A stretch of DNA of 64,000 nucleotides from Strigomonas culicis (Eukaryota > Euglenozoa > Kinetoplastea > Trypanosomatida > Trypanosomatidae). Where the stretch lies: the NCBI GenBank assembly GCA_000482145.1, contig AUXH01000001.1:94195-158194 (forward strand), in the 5' to 3' direction. The position numbers were made by a program, and so were the translations under genes. Of the stretch, positions 48,056 to 60,100 are shown in pieces (the stretch's first letter is position 1; each line of letters begins with the position of its first letter). The notes beneath the pieces are model-generated. The model made no database searches, was not told where the DNA came from, and saw only the letters and a list, made by a program, of their open reading frames with translations.

Positions 48056-48404
48056 GATATTTATATCTTTGTGTGTATGTGTGTTACGCTTGTTCGGTCG
48101 TTTTATATATACATATTCTGTAAATTTCGAATCAACTTTTTTTTTGATATATATGTGGTCGTGAGTGTTTACTATTGTTATTGATTTTACGGCTTTTTGT
48201 ATTTATTATGCCTTTTTTATGACTTATCTTCACCTCTTCTGCTTCTCACACATTACACATCGAATAGCTATTGTATGTTAACAGCAAGTCTAACAAACCA
48301 AGCAAGCTTTCTAACATATATTTAATTGTTTTTCTTTTGGCACCCTTCCTGTTTTTTATTATTATTATTTCCCTTAGCTTACTCATCCATAAAGCACACC
48401 GACG
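48056..48404. other. intergenic spacer
   Basis: AT-rich spacer of about 350 bases ending in a T/C tract and acceptor. No gene seen. Confidence 0.65.
48376..48377 (+). promoter_or_regulatory. predicted spliced-leader acceptor AG
   Basis: A pyrimidine tract at 48327-48375 ends in TTTCCCTTAG. No ATG lies between it and 48405. Confidence 0.7.
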
Positions 48405-50210
48405 ATGGGCGCCGGCGGTAGCACATATCCCTCAACTTCCTCTGCGAAGTCGAAAGGCAAGCACCAGCTCGGTCACAACACGGATGCGCTCCGTGACAAT
48501 GGTCTGAATCGGCAGCTGCTGCCGCTGTCGGAGCAAGTTGGCGCGGATGCGCCGCCCGTCCGTCAGTTCACCACAATCAGCGTGCCGCCCGGCAAGGCGG
48601 TGCCGCCCAAGTTGACTGGCTTCGTACAGGCACGGGATGAGCTCGGCGGCGGGGACGCTCCCGGCGCCACCCCAACGGGGGGGTATCCGCACACATACGC
48701 GGAGGTGGATAGCAGCGTGGGATGGTTCGTGGAGGACCCGCTGCGGCCCGGACAGTGGGACCCGTACAACGACGAGTGCACCACCCGGCTCGAGGCCGCC
48801 TTTCTCAACAAGAAGGACACCGTCATGATTGTTCACCGCAAGCACACATTCACCGTGCACCTTGGCACGATGCAGCAGCTGCCTGCGAGCAGCACCACCG
48901 CCACCCCCGCGACGGGCAGCAGCGGCGCGGCGGGTGGCAAGGTGCCCGGCGCCCGCCTCGTGCGCCGCGCGCCGGCGGAGAGCGTGGTGGACCCGCTCAC
49001 CGGGGAGCGCACGCGGCGGCCGGCGGCGGTCGGCACGGTGGACCCCTTTGACGACGACGCCGACGACGCCGATGCGGGCGCCCCGCCGCTGCAGAGCAGC
49101 GGCACCTCGAACAACGCGAGCACGAACACGGACGCGCTCTACGCGGCGGCGACGACGCCCGGCTCGCTCGCGGAGCGCGCGGCGCACGACGGCACCTTCC
49201 AGAAGCTGTACCCCTGCCTGGCGACGGACGCGCACCTCCACAGCGGACCGATCTACGCGATGGCGGCGTGGGAGGCGGACGCCACCGCGGCGCCGCAGCC
49301 GCAGCCGCGCGTGCGGCTGCTCAGCGGCGGCAAAGACCGCCGCCTGGTCGAGTGGGACCCGCTGGGGATGGCCGTGACGGCGGAGTACGCGCTGGACAGC
49401 GCGGCCGCCACCGTTTCCATCCTCAACGCTGCCTTCAGCCGCTCGGGGCGCTACGCGATGGTGGGGCTCGACGACATGGAGGCGCGCGTCTTTGCGGCGC
49501 CGGGGGAGGGGGAGGCGCCCCCTGCGGACGGCAGCGCGCCGCGCGCCGCGCTGTGGCGGCTGCAGGGCCACACCCACAAGGTGTACGGTGTGGACTTTGT
49601 CGCCGGCGAAGAGCAGTGCGTGACTGCCGGCATGGACGGCGTTGTCTGCGGCTGGGATCTGACGACCGCCGGCGGCACGCAGGAGACGCCGCTCTTCGCG
49701 CACCACTGTCACTGCTCCCACATCTTCGCTATCCGCATGTCCCGCGTCCACACGTACCTCGGCGTCAGCGTGGGCGACGACAAGGTGGTGTGCGTGCACG
49801 ATTTTCGCATGCCACAGTCCGTGGCGCGGCGCATGGCGGGTCACAGCAAAACCATCTGGAACGCGGATATCCACCCGGACGAACAGCAGGTCGTTACATG
49901 CGGCATGGACGCAACGGTGAAGCTGTGGGACCTGCGGCAGCCCGGCGAGCCGCGCTGGTCCAGCACCGGGCACACCAAGGCGGTGCACGGCGCCTGCTTC
50001 ACCCGCCGCGGCCGCGGCGTGCTGAGCTGCGGAAAGGACCAACAGGTCGTGCTCAGCGACACGGCGAGCGGCGCGCCGGTGTGGCGGCTGCGGGCCCACC
50101 AGGCGAGCGTCTTTCGCGCGCTGCCGGTCGCCGGCGGCAGCGCCATCGCCACGTGCGCCGCCGACGCCCACGCCCACATATTCCGCTGGGAGGACGGCGT
50201 CAACTGGTAG
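48405..50210 (+). CDS. WD40-repeat protein with myristoylation-type N-terminus
   Basis: 601 residues. The start MGAGGS fits the N-myristoylation pattern (Gly2, small residues, Ser6), suggesting membrane attachment. Residues 1-125 are specific to this protein, with a compact segment near 100-125 (VGWFVEDPLRPGQWDPYNDE). A low-complexity linker follows to about 260. Residues about 270-600 form a seven-bladed WD40 propeller. Recognisable strands include GGKDRRLVEWDP, AGMDGVVCGWDL, GMDATVKLWDLR, GKDQQVVLSD and the last blade ending in HIFRWED. I cannot match it to a named WD family. The first ATG after a good acceptor is at 48405, so the N-terminal Gly2 is reliable. Confidence 0.8.
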   Translation: MGAGGSTYPSTSSAKSKGKHQLGHNTDALRDNGLNRQLLPLSEQVGADAPPVRQFTTISVPPGKAVPPKLTGFVQARDELGGGDAPGATPTGGYPHTYAEVDSSVGWFVEDPLRPGQWDPYNDECTTRLEAAFLNKKDTVMIVHRKHTFTVHLGTMQQLPASSTTATPATGSSGAAGGKVPGARLVRRAPAESVVDPLTGERTRRPAAVGTVDPFDDDADDADAGAPPLQSSGTSNNASTNTDALYAAATTPGSLAERAAHDGTFQKLYPCLATDAHLHSGPIYAMAAWEADATAAPQPQPRVRLLSGGKDRRLVEWDPLGMAVTAEYALDSAAATVSILNAAFSRSGRYAMVGLDDMEARVFAAPGEGEAPPADGSAPRAALWRLQGHTHKVYGVDFVAGEEQCVTAGMDGVVCGWDLTTAGGTQETPLFAHHCHCSHIFAIRMSRVHTYLGVSVGDDKVVCVHDFRMPQSVARRMAGHSKTIWNADIHPDEQQVVTCGMDATVKLWDLRQPGEPRWSSTGHTKAVHGACFTRRGRGVLSCGKDQQVVLSDTASGAPVWRLRAHQASVFRALPVAGGSAIATCAADAHAHIFRWEDGVNW

Positions 50211-51111
50211 CGCGCAGCAGCAGCAGCACACACACACACACACACATGAACAAACGGAAGAAAAGAAAAGAAAAACAAGCCAGAATAGGTTATGTAAAAA
50301 AAAATGCTTTTCAACACATACGTTGCCGTTTGTTAATTTAGTTAGTTCCGTTCCTTCTTCTTTTTTTCGTTTTTTTGCAGATAGACATAGAAGTTATCAT
50401 AGTTGAAAATGTGGTTTTTTTTTTTTTGTTAGTCGTTGGCGTTTTTTTTTTTGCATTTGCTGTAAGCACAAATACAACGACTGAGGAAACAAATATATGG
50501 AAACTTAGTGTTCCTTTTTTTTTTCTTCGCATTGCACTTGGAAAAGAAAAAATCAGGAGCCCTTGCAGCCGCTCTCGTGGATCCATGTCGGCGCTCCGGC
50601 TCATCATGCTCCCGTTTTGTTTGTTATTGTCGAGGTGATCATCACCAGTTTCTTTTTTTTTTCTTTCTATTTCAGTTTTTTGTTTGTTATTACATTAGTA
50701 TTTTATAAATTAACATACTATGCAAGAAACACTAAAAAAAGGAATATGATATTACACTTCTTTAACACTGAAAGCATGATTATGATTGTTACTCCTTCTA
50801 TACTGGTGTTGCTCATATTTGTCTTCCGTATATATGTGTGTATGGCATTCTTCTTTCTCTCTGCCTTCCTTTCCAAAAACAAAAAAGGTACTCTTTCTTT
50901 TTTTACACATATATATATAAATATATATATATATACTCTTTTTTTTTAGTTTTTGTGGGTACACGTATACATATATCTATCTCTCTGTATCTACATATCT
51001 ATATCTACTTTTATATATAGAGATAAGTGTGGATAGATAGATATAGATATAAATACTCATCATTCATAGTTTCCTTGTTCCAACAAGAGCCAATAAAAAA
51101 TAAAAAAAAGA
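50211..51111. other. intergenic spacer with a GC-rich island
   Basis: AT-rich spacer of about 900 bases. A short GC-richer island at about 50550-50650 stands out. TA-rich and T-rich runs follow (50900-51060). Short frames here are low-complexity. No protein gene seen. Confidence 0.6.
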
Positions 51112-52668
51112 ATGCCACCCTTCACCCGCCGCGTCGTTCTCTTCTCTGTCCCTCTGCAGAGCCTTCAGCTGGCCGGCATTTTTTTCCTAGAGTATCTCAG
51201 CAGCGCCTCCCTCCGCGGGGACCTGGCCGAGGCTGTGTGTAGTATCACCGCGTTGTTGCCGCTGCTGCGCACAGGTCCGCACTTTCAAAGTCTCCTCGCC
51301 TTCTATGGCCGCCTCCTCGGCGAGCGTTTCTTCTTCCGCGCGGTGGAGTGCGCGGTGGCGGCGTGCTGCGTTTACGGCCCGAGCTTTACCCAGGACGCCG
51401 TCGTCTTTCACTACCTGAGCCCCCTTTTGTTGGAGTACCGTTTCTCGCGCTTTTGCCTGACGCGCGCGCTCAACGTGGTGGGCCGCGTGCTCTACCCCCG
51501 CTGCCTCCGACAGCTCATCTTCGGTGCCGACGTGGCCGCGGCCGCGGCCGGGGAGGCGCCGCGCGCGGAGGACGTGAACCTGGATATCCTGTACGCGCAG
51601 GCGCCACCGCCGGCGCCGCCGGCGACCGGCGCGGCCACCCCAGCGCAAGAGGATGCCTTCTACCGCTCGATTCCGCCCGGCTGCCTCGCCGGGATGCGCT
51701 TCTACCGCGCCGCCTACACCGCCCACCCGCTGCGCGCCGTTCTCGCGAACGCCTTTGTGCGTGAGGGTTCGCGGCTGCTGCTCGAGCTCGGCTTCTGGCT
51801 GGGCCGCTTCTGCGGGGAGCAGCGGAAGGAGTCGTCGCTGCGGCTGACGCGGTGGCGGCTGCTGAAGCCCTTCAGCGGGTACTTGGTCAGCACGGTGGTC
51901 GAGACGACGCTCACCGCGCTCGTGCGCACCGGCGGCGCGAAGCTCGGCCGCGCCCTCCGCGGGGACGAGCTCACTGGCGCCGGCTACTTCTGGGGGGAGC
52001 AGCTCGTGTTCCTGCTCGCCGCGCCGGCGATCGTGATGCTGGCCGGCACCGCGCGCGCCGCGGTCGAGAGCGCGCTGGAGCGCCGCCACCCGACGACGCC
52101 GGAGGATGCAAACGAGAACATGCGGGAGAAGAAGCAGCAGGAGGATGCGGACCGCGCCTCCGGCTTCTACTTTTTCGAGGCCGCCAACAACATGGGCGAC
52201 GCCGCGGACCGCGAGCGGTTTAAGAAGGGCGTGGACTTCTACAAGGTGCTGGGCGTGGACGAGAAGGCGCAGGGCGCGGAGATCAAAAAGGCGTACCGCC
52301 AGCTAGCCCTCAAGAACCACCCGGATCGCGTCGGCAGTGGCGCGCTTGCGCAGAACACCGCGCGCGACAACATGGCGGTCATCAACGAGGCCTACGACGT
52401 GCTCATCAACGACAACACCCGCATGCAGTACGACGCCAGCCGCCTCTTCGCCGACACGCCGGACTTCTTGAACAAATTAGATAAACTCTCACCGACCAAG
52501 TTCGCGGGTGTGGCTGCCGTGGGCGCCGTCGGGGCCTATCTCCTCGCTGGTGTCGTCAGTTACGCGCAGTTCTGCTCCATGTTTCAGATGTTGGCCGACA
52601 GCGGCCGCGGGCCGCTCCGCGGCTTTTCCTTTCTCGTCCTGAGCCCTGAGGAGAAGCCCAGCGCTTGA
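51112..52668 (+). CDS. membrane J-domain (DnaJ) protein
   Basis: 518 residues. The J-domain lies at about 374-445, beginning VDFYKVLGV and with HPD at 403-405 in the block LKNHPDR. A hydrophobic segment at about 464-488 (AAVGAVGAYLLAGVVSYAQF) is a likely membrane anchor close to the C-terminus, so the J-domain sits next to the membrane. The first 345 residues are helical, rich in Leu, Ala and Arg, and lack the Gly/Phe and zinc regions of type I and II proteins. A hydrophobic stretch at about 295-315 may be a second membrane segment. It is a different protein from the J-protein at the start of the window, with the J-domain placed much nearer the C-terminus. The organelle is not clear; mitochondrion or ER are both possible. 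Confidence 0.8.
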   Translation: MPPFTRRVVLFSVPLQSLQLAGIFFLEYLSSASLRGDLAEAVCSITALLPLLRTGPHFQSLLAFYGRLLGERFFFRAVECAVAACCVYGPSFTQDAVVFHYLSPLLLEYRFSRFCLTRALNVVGRVLYPRCLRQLIFGADVAAAAAGEAPRAEDVNLDILYAQAPPPAPPATGAATPAQEDAFYRSIPPGCLAGMRFYRAAYTAHPLRAVLANAFVREGSRLLLELGFWLGRFCGEQRKESSLRLTRWRLLKPFSGYLVSTVVETTLTALVRTGGAKLGRALRGDELTGAGYFWGEQLVFLLAAPAIVMLAGTARAAVESALERRHPTTPEDANENMREKKQQEDADRASGFYFFEAANNMGDAADRERFKKGVDFYKVLGVDEKAQGAEIKKAYRQLALKNHPDRVGSGALAQNTARDNMAVINEAYDVLINDNTRMQYDASRLFADTPDFLNKLDKLSPTKFAGVAAVGAVGAYLLAGVVSYAQFCSMFQMLADSGRGPLRGFSFLVLSPEEKPSA

Positions 52669-53566
52669 GTATCAATAAGTAGGCAAATAATAAAAAGATA
52701 TATATATATATATATAAGCCCAGTAATAAAAACAAGAAAGAAAACAATATATCGTGATTAGAATGAATGGATTCTCATTTTCATACCAGTTTTAATATAT
52801 ATATATATATACATCAAACAGAGGAAGAATAATAATAAAAACAGCAGAGGAGAATAAGAAAAGAGGGAATAGGTGTGCGCACCTCCAATTTCAGGAGGAC
52901 TCCTTATATCCTTTTTATTATTATTTGTTTTTCTATATGTTTTTTTTCTTTTTCTTATCGAGACAATGATTCTGTTCGCAGTACATCTAATCTAATTTTT
53001 TATTTCTTTCTTATTTATTTGGTGACAGTCGTTAGTTATGGAAGACGCTCTTGTTGTTGTTTTGTTTTCTTTTTTCCCCGAATTCCTCATTACTTTAGTT
53101 ATTATTTGTTTATTTATTTTTGCGACACAAAAAAAGAACGAGTATTTTGGAATACTTATCATTATCGATTTGCATTCACTTTTTCGTTAACAGATAAATA
53201 AGAACGATAAACAGAGGAAGAAAAGCAAGACGACTTAAAGAAAGATGAAAAAAAATGAGGAAACAAAAAAAAAAGATGTACCATACATTAAGTATATATA
53301 GTGGTGTGTCTCTTTGTTTGTTAGGGATGTGGTGTTCGTAGTTGCCTACATACACTTTTCCTTTTTTTCGTCTTTAAAAAAAAAAGAATACTAATTATAA
53401 TTAATAATAATAATAAGTAAAAATGTTAGATAGATATATTATTTTGGTTCTTTTTTTTCCGGTTTTCTGTTTTTATTGTTCGTTTTCGATGTATTATTTT
53501 TAAATCAGAGACCGCAAGTATCTTTATGAATGTATAAAGGTATATAAGTATGTTGATATGCATACG

Positions 53567-53589
53567 TATATATATATATATATATATAT
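53567..53589. repeat. (TA)n microsatellite
   Basis: Alternating TA of about 11 units within the long gap. Confidence 0.9.
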
Positions 53590-53845
53590 GAGTGTTTATT
53601 AGTTAACTTTTGTTGAGGAGCGATTATTCTACTTTTGTTTTTTGTTTTTTTGTGTGTTTCTTACACTTATTGTTTCTTTCGTTGTTATATTTAGTATAAA
53701 AGACAATTTATAAAAAAAAATTATTTATATACATACAAAAAAAGAAAAACGTGTTTCGATGTGATGGTATAAAGATCTATTTTCTAATTTGTTTGCCTGC
53801 TGTTGTCGTTTTGGGTATTTGTCTATCCACAATTCATGATCCTAT

Positions 53846-53847
<2 letters not shown>

Positions 53848-53879
<32 letters not shown>
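53848..53879. repeat. (CT)n microsatellite
   Basis: A run of about 16 CT units. It may act as a pyrimidine tract for trans-splicing, but the next start is about 250 bases away. Confidence 0.9.
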
Positions 53880-53880
<1 letters not shown>

Positions 53881-54133
53881 TATATCAACTTTCTCCCTAT
53901 TGTATAAGATCAGCAGTATAGACATATAAAACATTTTGTTTAAGAATAAAAAAACAGAAAAAAAAACGGGAAGAACACTATTTGTTTTCTCTCCGTTTTT
54001 TTCTTCTTATTTGCTTGCTTCTTCTTCGTTTAAACTAAATACTGTATTTTTATTTTCATTGCGTTGTTTATTTGGTTTGTGTTGTTTGAAGGAAAAAAAA
54101 CATATATAATAACATTAGGGATCGCATTGAAAG

Positions 54134-57100
54134 ATGACCGCGCCAGAGCCTGTGTTCGACTCCGCGACCTGCCTCGCCCTCCCCGTGACACTGCACCAGG
54201 TGGAACACTACGACCCGCTGCTGCTGAAGGCAGAGCCGCTGCTGCCTGCGCTGCTGCTCGCGCAGCCGCAAAACTATTACGAGATGCGTGAGCGCGGGGC
54301 GTCGACGAGCACAAATAGTCGCATGAACTACATGCTGTACTTTGGTGGCGTCGATGAGGAGGGGCTGCCACATGGCATAGGCGTGCTCCTCCTGTTCTGT
54401 AACGAGCGGCTCTATCACTTTTACCGCGAGCGCACCACCGCTGCTGCTGCTGCTGCTCCTACGAACAGCGCGAAGCCAGCGCGCAAGACGGACGCGGCGC
54501 TGCTGGATCTGATGCTCGCGCGTGATGAGATGCGGGCGCTCGTCAGCAACCGCGATACGAAGCTACCCACCCAGCCGCCCTACTATCCCAACTATAACCC
54601 CTCCGCGTTTTATAGCAACCCGCCGGGAGCGGCGCTAGGCAGGCGGGGTACGCCACCGCCGGCATCGGCATCCCCAACCACAGCCGACAGCAGCGATCTT
54701 CCACTGGTGAGCTGCGGCCCCAACAGCACCGTCCGCTACGGTGGTAACTTTTTTCACGGCCGCTTCCATGGCGACGGTGTGCTGCTCATTAAACACTATC
54801 TGCACTACCAGGGCACCTTCCATCTGGGGAAGCCGCAGGGGAGGGCCTACGTGGAGTACGGGAAGAACTACGAGGAGCCGGTGCCAGACCACGCGCTGAC
54901 TCCCGTTTTCTTCAAGTTCTACAGTCCACAGCTGGAGCGGAAGCGCAGCGATGCCTTCACACAGCAGGTGCCATCACGGGCCACGGATCCGGAGGAGGAA
55001 GAGGGGGTGGGGTCGCGCGTCCTCAAGGGGGTGTCCTTCCTCTCGCCCTTCGATGGCGGCACCAACAGCCCCACGGCGGCCGTCATCCGCGCCGGTGGCG
55101 CCGCCACGAGCGAGGCCACGCGGCAGGAGATCGCGGCGAGTGATGAGCTGCTGCTTGCCTGCTACCGCCACCACCTCATCCAACGCGCCTCCGCGGCCGC
55201 GCTGCTGCTGCTGCCGCTGCGGCTCGCGACGGATGCGGTCAGTGCGGTTGTGGCAACGGGCGGCGGCGGCGGCGGCGGCGCGGCCGCCGCGGCACGGCCT
55301 TTCCCGCCCTCCGCCATCGCGACGTACGGCCCCGCGAAGAGCTACACGGGCGAGGTCAGCAGCGGTGGTGCCTCCGTCGCTATCTATCGCCACGGCAGAG
55401 GCCTGCTGACCTACAGCAGCAACACCACCTACGAGGGTGAGTTCTTCTTCAATCTCGCGGAAGGCAACGGCGGGCGCCTACAGCTCGCGGACGGCAGCTG
55501 CACCTACGAGGGACAGTTCCACAAAAACACGAAGCATGGCTATGGAAAGATGCACTACCACTTCACGGGGATGTACTACAAGGGCAGCTTTGTGGAGGAC
55601 AACAAGGAGGGCGAGGGCGTCATGCACTTCTCGAATGGGGACGAGTACATTGGCAACTTTATCCAAAACAAGCGAAGTGGCTTCGGTGTCATGAAGTACA
55701 AGAACGGCGACGTGTACGAGGGCGAGTGGCTGGAGAACATGCGGCAGGGGCACGGCAACTATATTCTAAAAAAGAACGGCATGATGATGAATGGTAACTT
55801 CGAGAAGGGTCTCGTGCATGGCGAAGGAACTGTTGAGAGCCCGGGTGTTTCTACTTTCCATGGCATGTTCCAACGCGGCGAGCGAACGTCCGGAACCATC
55901 TACTGGAATCACGGCGACCCGCGCGTCGACGGCGCGGCACCGCCGCCGCCGCCGCCGGCCGCCACCGCGGAGGCGCCACCCACGCCGCCGCCCCGCACGC
56001 GGCTGTGCTACCAGGGCGGCTGGGGCGGCGAGCACCTGGAGGGGAAGGGCCTGCTGTGGTACACGGACGGCAGCTTTTTCAGCGGCTTCTTCAACAAAGA
56101 CAAACGGCAAGGGCCGGGCAACTTCCGCATGGTGACGCGCACCTACACCAAGGCGCGGCAGACACCAGGGGAAGGCAGCAGCAGCAGCAGCAGCAGCAGC
56201 GAAGGTGATGAGGACAGCGCCGGCGAAGAGAAAGAAAAGGCTGTGGTGGGGGTGGAAACGGAGCCTACACACGCGGTGGCTCGTCCTGGCAAAGCGAAAA
56301 AACAAAAAACGGACGCCGACGCGACAGCGTGGAAGGAAACCATCACGATTGAGGAGTACTCCGGCTTCTTTTACAACGATGCGAAGCAGGGGTGGGGGGT
56401 GGAACAGAACTTGTCGACGCACACCATCAAGGCTGGACTCTTCCACAAGAATAATTTTGTTGAAGGCTACGTCGGCGAGTGGGATGGGCACTCCTTCAAC
56501 GGTATCGGCAACCTGAAGCTCAGCGTCCACTCACTGCTGTGCTGCGCAAACAGCGGCAGCGCCGGCCAGAACTACAACAACCTGGCGGCCGGTGGCTCCG
56601 GCCCGGCGGCGGCGGCCGCCACGTCTTTCTTCGTGCGCGCGGCGCAGGAGATCGATGGCATCCTCTCCAACTACGAGAACGCCTCCAGCAGTATGAGCGG
56701 CCACCCCCTCGCCCATCTGCACTACACGGTGCCCCTGACGGGCGGCGGGCCCGGCGGCGTCCACTTCAGCCAGACGGTGCAGGTTCCTGCGCTGCTCGAG
56801 CCGCTGCCGACGTTTGCGCCAGCCGCCACCCTCACAACCACATTGAACGCCGCACCCGCCACGGCCTCCCCGCCGCCGCCGCCGCCGCTGCCAGGCAGCC
56901 CCGGCAGCGGTGGCGCCGATGCAGAGGGGGATGGACCCATTCTTCTGGAACCGCCACGGCAGCGGGATGCGGACGATGCCGACGACGGCGCGGGGCGGCT
57001 CAGCGGGGCGGATGCGATTGCGGATCAGACCTCTGCCTACGGCCGCCTCCTCACCGCCATTGACACGCACCCGAACGGCGCCGCTGCCGCGGCGGCGGCA

Positions 57101-60100
57101 GCGGCCACGCCCCCGCTGCTGGACTCGCTTTACATGCACTTTGTCGGCATCTTCCGGCACGGCCGGCGGGATGGGCCCGGCATCTGCCGCCTGCCGGCCG
57201 TCGGCGCGCTGCCGGGCAGTCTGCCAGCTCTGCTGTCGCAGACGGCGCAGCCGCCGGCGGAGACGCTGTCCGCACGCCTGCAGCACATCGGCTACGTCAC
57301 GAGCGAGAGCGGCGCCCACCACAGCCACCGTGGCACCAATGAGACGGAGAACCGAAAGCGGCAGCAGCAGGACTTCAACCCTTTTGTCGTGCGCCAGCAC
57401 GTCATCAAAGGCCGGTGGCACCAGAACGTGTTGGACAGCGCGGCCGGCGGCGATGCACCCGAGCGCGGCCGCGTGGTGTGGGCCAGTCCGACCGGCGAGG
57501 TGTACGTCGGCGCCATCCGCGACGGCAAGCGTGAGGATCCGCAGGGCATGTTGTTCTTCCCCGACCACTCCGTCTTCGTCGGTCCTTTCGTACAGCACCT
57601 GCCGCATGGGGAGGGTGTGCTGTTCGTGAAGAACCGTGCGGAGCCCATCTACGAGGCGCGCAGCGTCTCGCCCGCGCGTCCGGCGGCGGCGGCACCGCCG
57701 GCGGAGCGGCGTGCGCCCGCGCCGCGGCGCGATGCCGACGGGGGCGCCAAAGCGGCCGCGGACGCCAATGCCAAAGGCACCTTCAACTTTTTGCTGTCGC
57801 TCTTTGCGTCGTCCGCGGCGGGCGACGCCGGGGTGCCGCGCCGGAAGCGGAAGAAGGGGGAGCGGGGCGGCAGCGCGGAGGCCGGCGGGGGCTCCGCGGT
57901 CTACGCAGAGTATCTGCAGCGCCGCACGCTCATCGACTATCGCGACTACTGTGTGTTGCGGACGAACTTTGTGGCTGGTGTGCTGAAGAGCACGACCGCG
58001 ATGCCGCCGGTGCCGGAGCTGCCGCTGCTGCCCGCCGCCGCCGCGACCGCGTACCAGCAGCAGCAGCAACAGCAGCAGAAGGAGCGGCGGAGCCGTGGAC
58101 AGCGAGACCGCCCAAACAGCGCCGACGCCGACGCGGACGACGACGGCGATGATGCGCACCCGATTGTCGAGAGTTTGGTCTTCACGCGCCGCGTGGTGCA
58201 GCAGCTCGTCGGCAGCAGCACCCATTTCTTTGCGCAGAACAACTTTGTCAACCACTTCCGCAACACGCCCGGCTACTGGGAGGCGCCGGCGCTGTACGCG
58301 GATTGCCATGAGATCCCCGTCGCGCTGTCATCGCGTCGCGCGGGCGGCCACGCCTTCTACGACAGCTCTCTCGCGGAGGCGTTGCGGTACCGCGCGCCGG
58401 CCATCGCGGCGGACGCGGTGGCCGCGGCGGCGGACGACGCCATGGAGGGGAACGAGGAAGAAGAGGAGGGGGAGGCGGAGCGGCAGGCACGGCTGGAGCG
58501 GCGCGTGGCCGCCGCGGAGGCGCTGCGCTGCTTTCAGAACGTCCAGTACCACTTCGAGCTGGAGCAGCTCCAGTACGCCGCGGTGCGGCCGCCGACGCAC
58601 ATCGGCGTCAGCAAGGCCAACAACAGGCACAACTACGTGAGTCAGTACCACCACCACCACCACCACTCCACTAGGACGCGCGCCATCAGGGACTGGAGCA
58701 CGCTGTACTTTGCCTCCTCCGGCGTCCTGGTGCAGCTGCAGTACGCGGATAACGTGCCGGCCATCGCGGTCCCCTATCGCCCCTGCTCCCCGTACGACCG
58801 CTACCTGGCAACGATGCGGCAGTTGGATGTGCTGGCGTCGACGGCGGCCGTGGACGGGCTGCGTGGACTCCCGAACCCGTGTGAGCAGTCGCCCTTCGCC
58901 CGCGCGCTGGAGCAGCTCGATGCGATGATGGCAGACCGGCACGGGGACGGTGACCAGCAGCGCGCGCGGCGAACGCACGTGGGGCAGCAACAGGCCTCGC
59001 CGCTGCAGACAGCCCCGCGCACGCAGCCGCCCAAATCGCAGAAGGAGCCGCCACGGGCGACCGTCACCACGACGACGAATGCGCCGAATAAGTGTTCGTT
59101 TTGCGACAAGGACTTTTCTTTTTTTAGGAGTAAAACGTACTGCACCCTCTGCTTCCGCTGCTCCTGTACATCGTGCCTCACCGACGTTGAGACAGATCTC
59201 AAATCAGGCGGTGGGAACGCCGCGAACAACAACGGTCGCAGCAGTGCGCTGACCGCGCTGTTGCTGCACTCCCACGCCCTCTTGCGGAAGCTCATTCAGC
59301 TCAGCGAAGTAGAGGCAAAGAGCACCAGCAACAGTGGGAAGGACGAGGATAGCGACAAGTGGAAGATTTTCTTCTCCGATGACGAGGAGGACGAGGACCA
59401 TGACAGCCATCGACACAAGTCGTATCGTGGAGCCCAGCCGCCTCCGACCGCGGCGATGCGCGCCACGGGCCCACTGGCGCTCTACGATAAGGTCCCGAGC
59501 GGCACGATGCCGGTCTGCGCGGATTGCATCCGCTCTGTTATTCTGACGCCGCTGCAGTATCAGCTCCTCTTCATCCCGCAGCGGCAGATGGAGCGCGTGT
59601 GGGACACGAAGCGCGCCTTCGCGCGACAGCGGCAGCTGCTGCAGCGCCAACAGCAGCCGGCGGTGGAGCAGACGCAGAAAGAGGAGTCCCAGAGGCGCTC
59701 CGACGGCGACGAGGGGGATCTCATGCGGAAGGTGGCGCACGGGGAAGGTGCCTCAACCCCAACACAGGTCCGGGAGGCGGCCGCGCGAGAGCCGCAGCAG
59801 CACGCGGCGGTGGGCAGCTCCGACGAGGAGCCGGAGCCGACACCGGTCTTCGCGGATCTGCCCGCGGCGGGGGCGGGGGGCGAGCCGGGGCAGCCCACGC
59901 GCGGCACCGGCGAGTGCTCTTCCTACATTGTGTACAAGGGCTACACGCATAAGGGACGGCCGCACCTCTACGGCGAGCTGTGGTATGCATCACCGCGGCC
60001 GAACACCACCACCAACACCAACAAAAAGAAAAAGACGGGCCATGCGACGCGGGCCCCCAGTGAGGGGGAGGTGAACGAGCGCCGAGACTGCGGTTACTAC

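Larger units (their letters stand above)
52669..54133. other. long AT-rich intergenic gap before the giant MORN gene
   Basis: About 1.5 kb with no credible gene. It contains TA runs (52699-52717, 52796-52811, 53567-53589), a 32-base CT run (53848-53879) and many A/T homopolymers. The longest frame, 108 codons at 52875-53201, is Phe/Ser/Tyr-rich low-complexity and has no ATG at its start. Confidence 0.65.

Noticed and set aside
48432..50243. 603-codon open frame on the minus strand
   Set aside because: Mirror of the WD40 gene; Arg/Ala/Val-rich without domain patterns, while the + strand has clear WD strands.
50550..50650. Possible short gene remnant in the GC island
   Set aside because: Frames through the island are short, run into homopolymers on both sides and match nothing; kept only as a low-interest finding for RNA.
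52875..53201. 108-codon frame in the gap before the MORN gene
   Set aside because: Phe/Ser/Tyr-rich low-complexity, AT-rich codons unlike all real genes here, and no ATG start.
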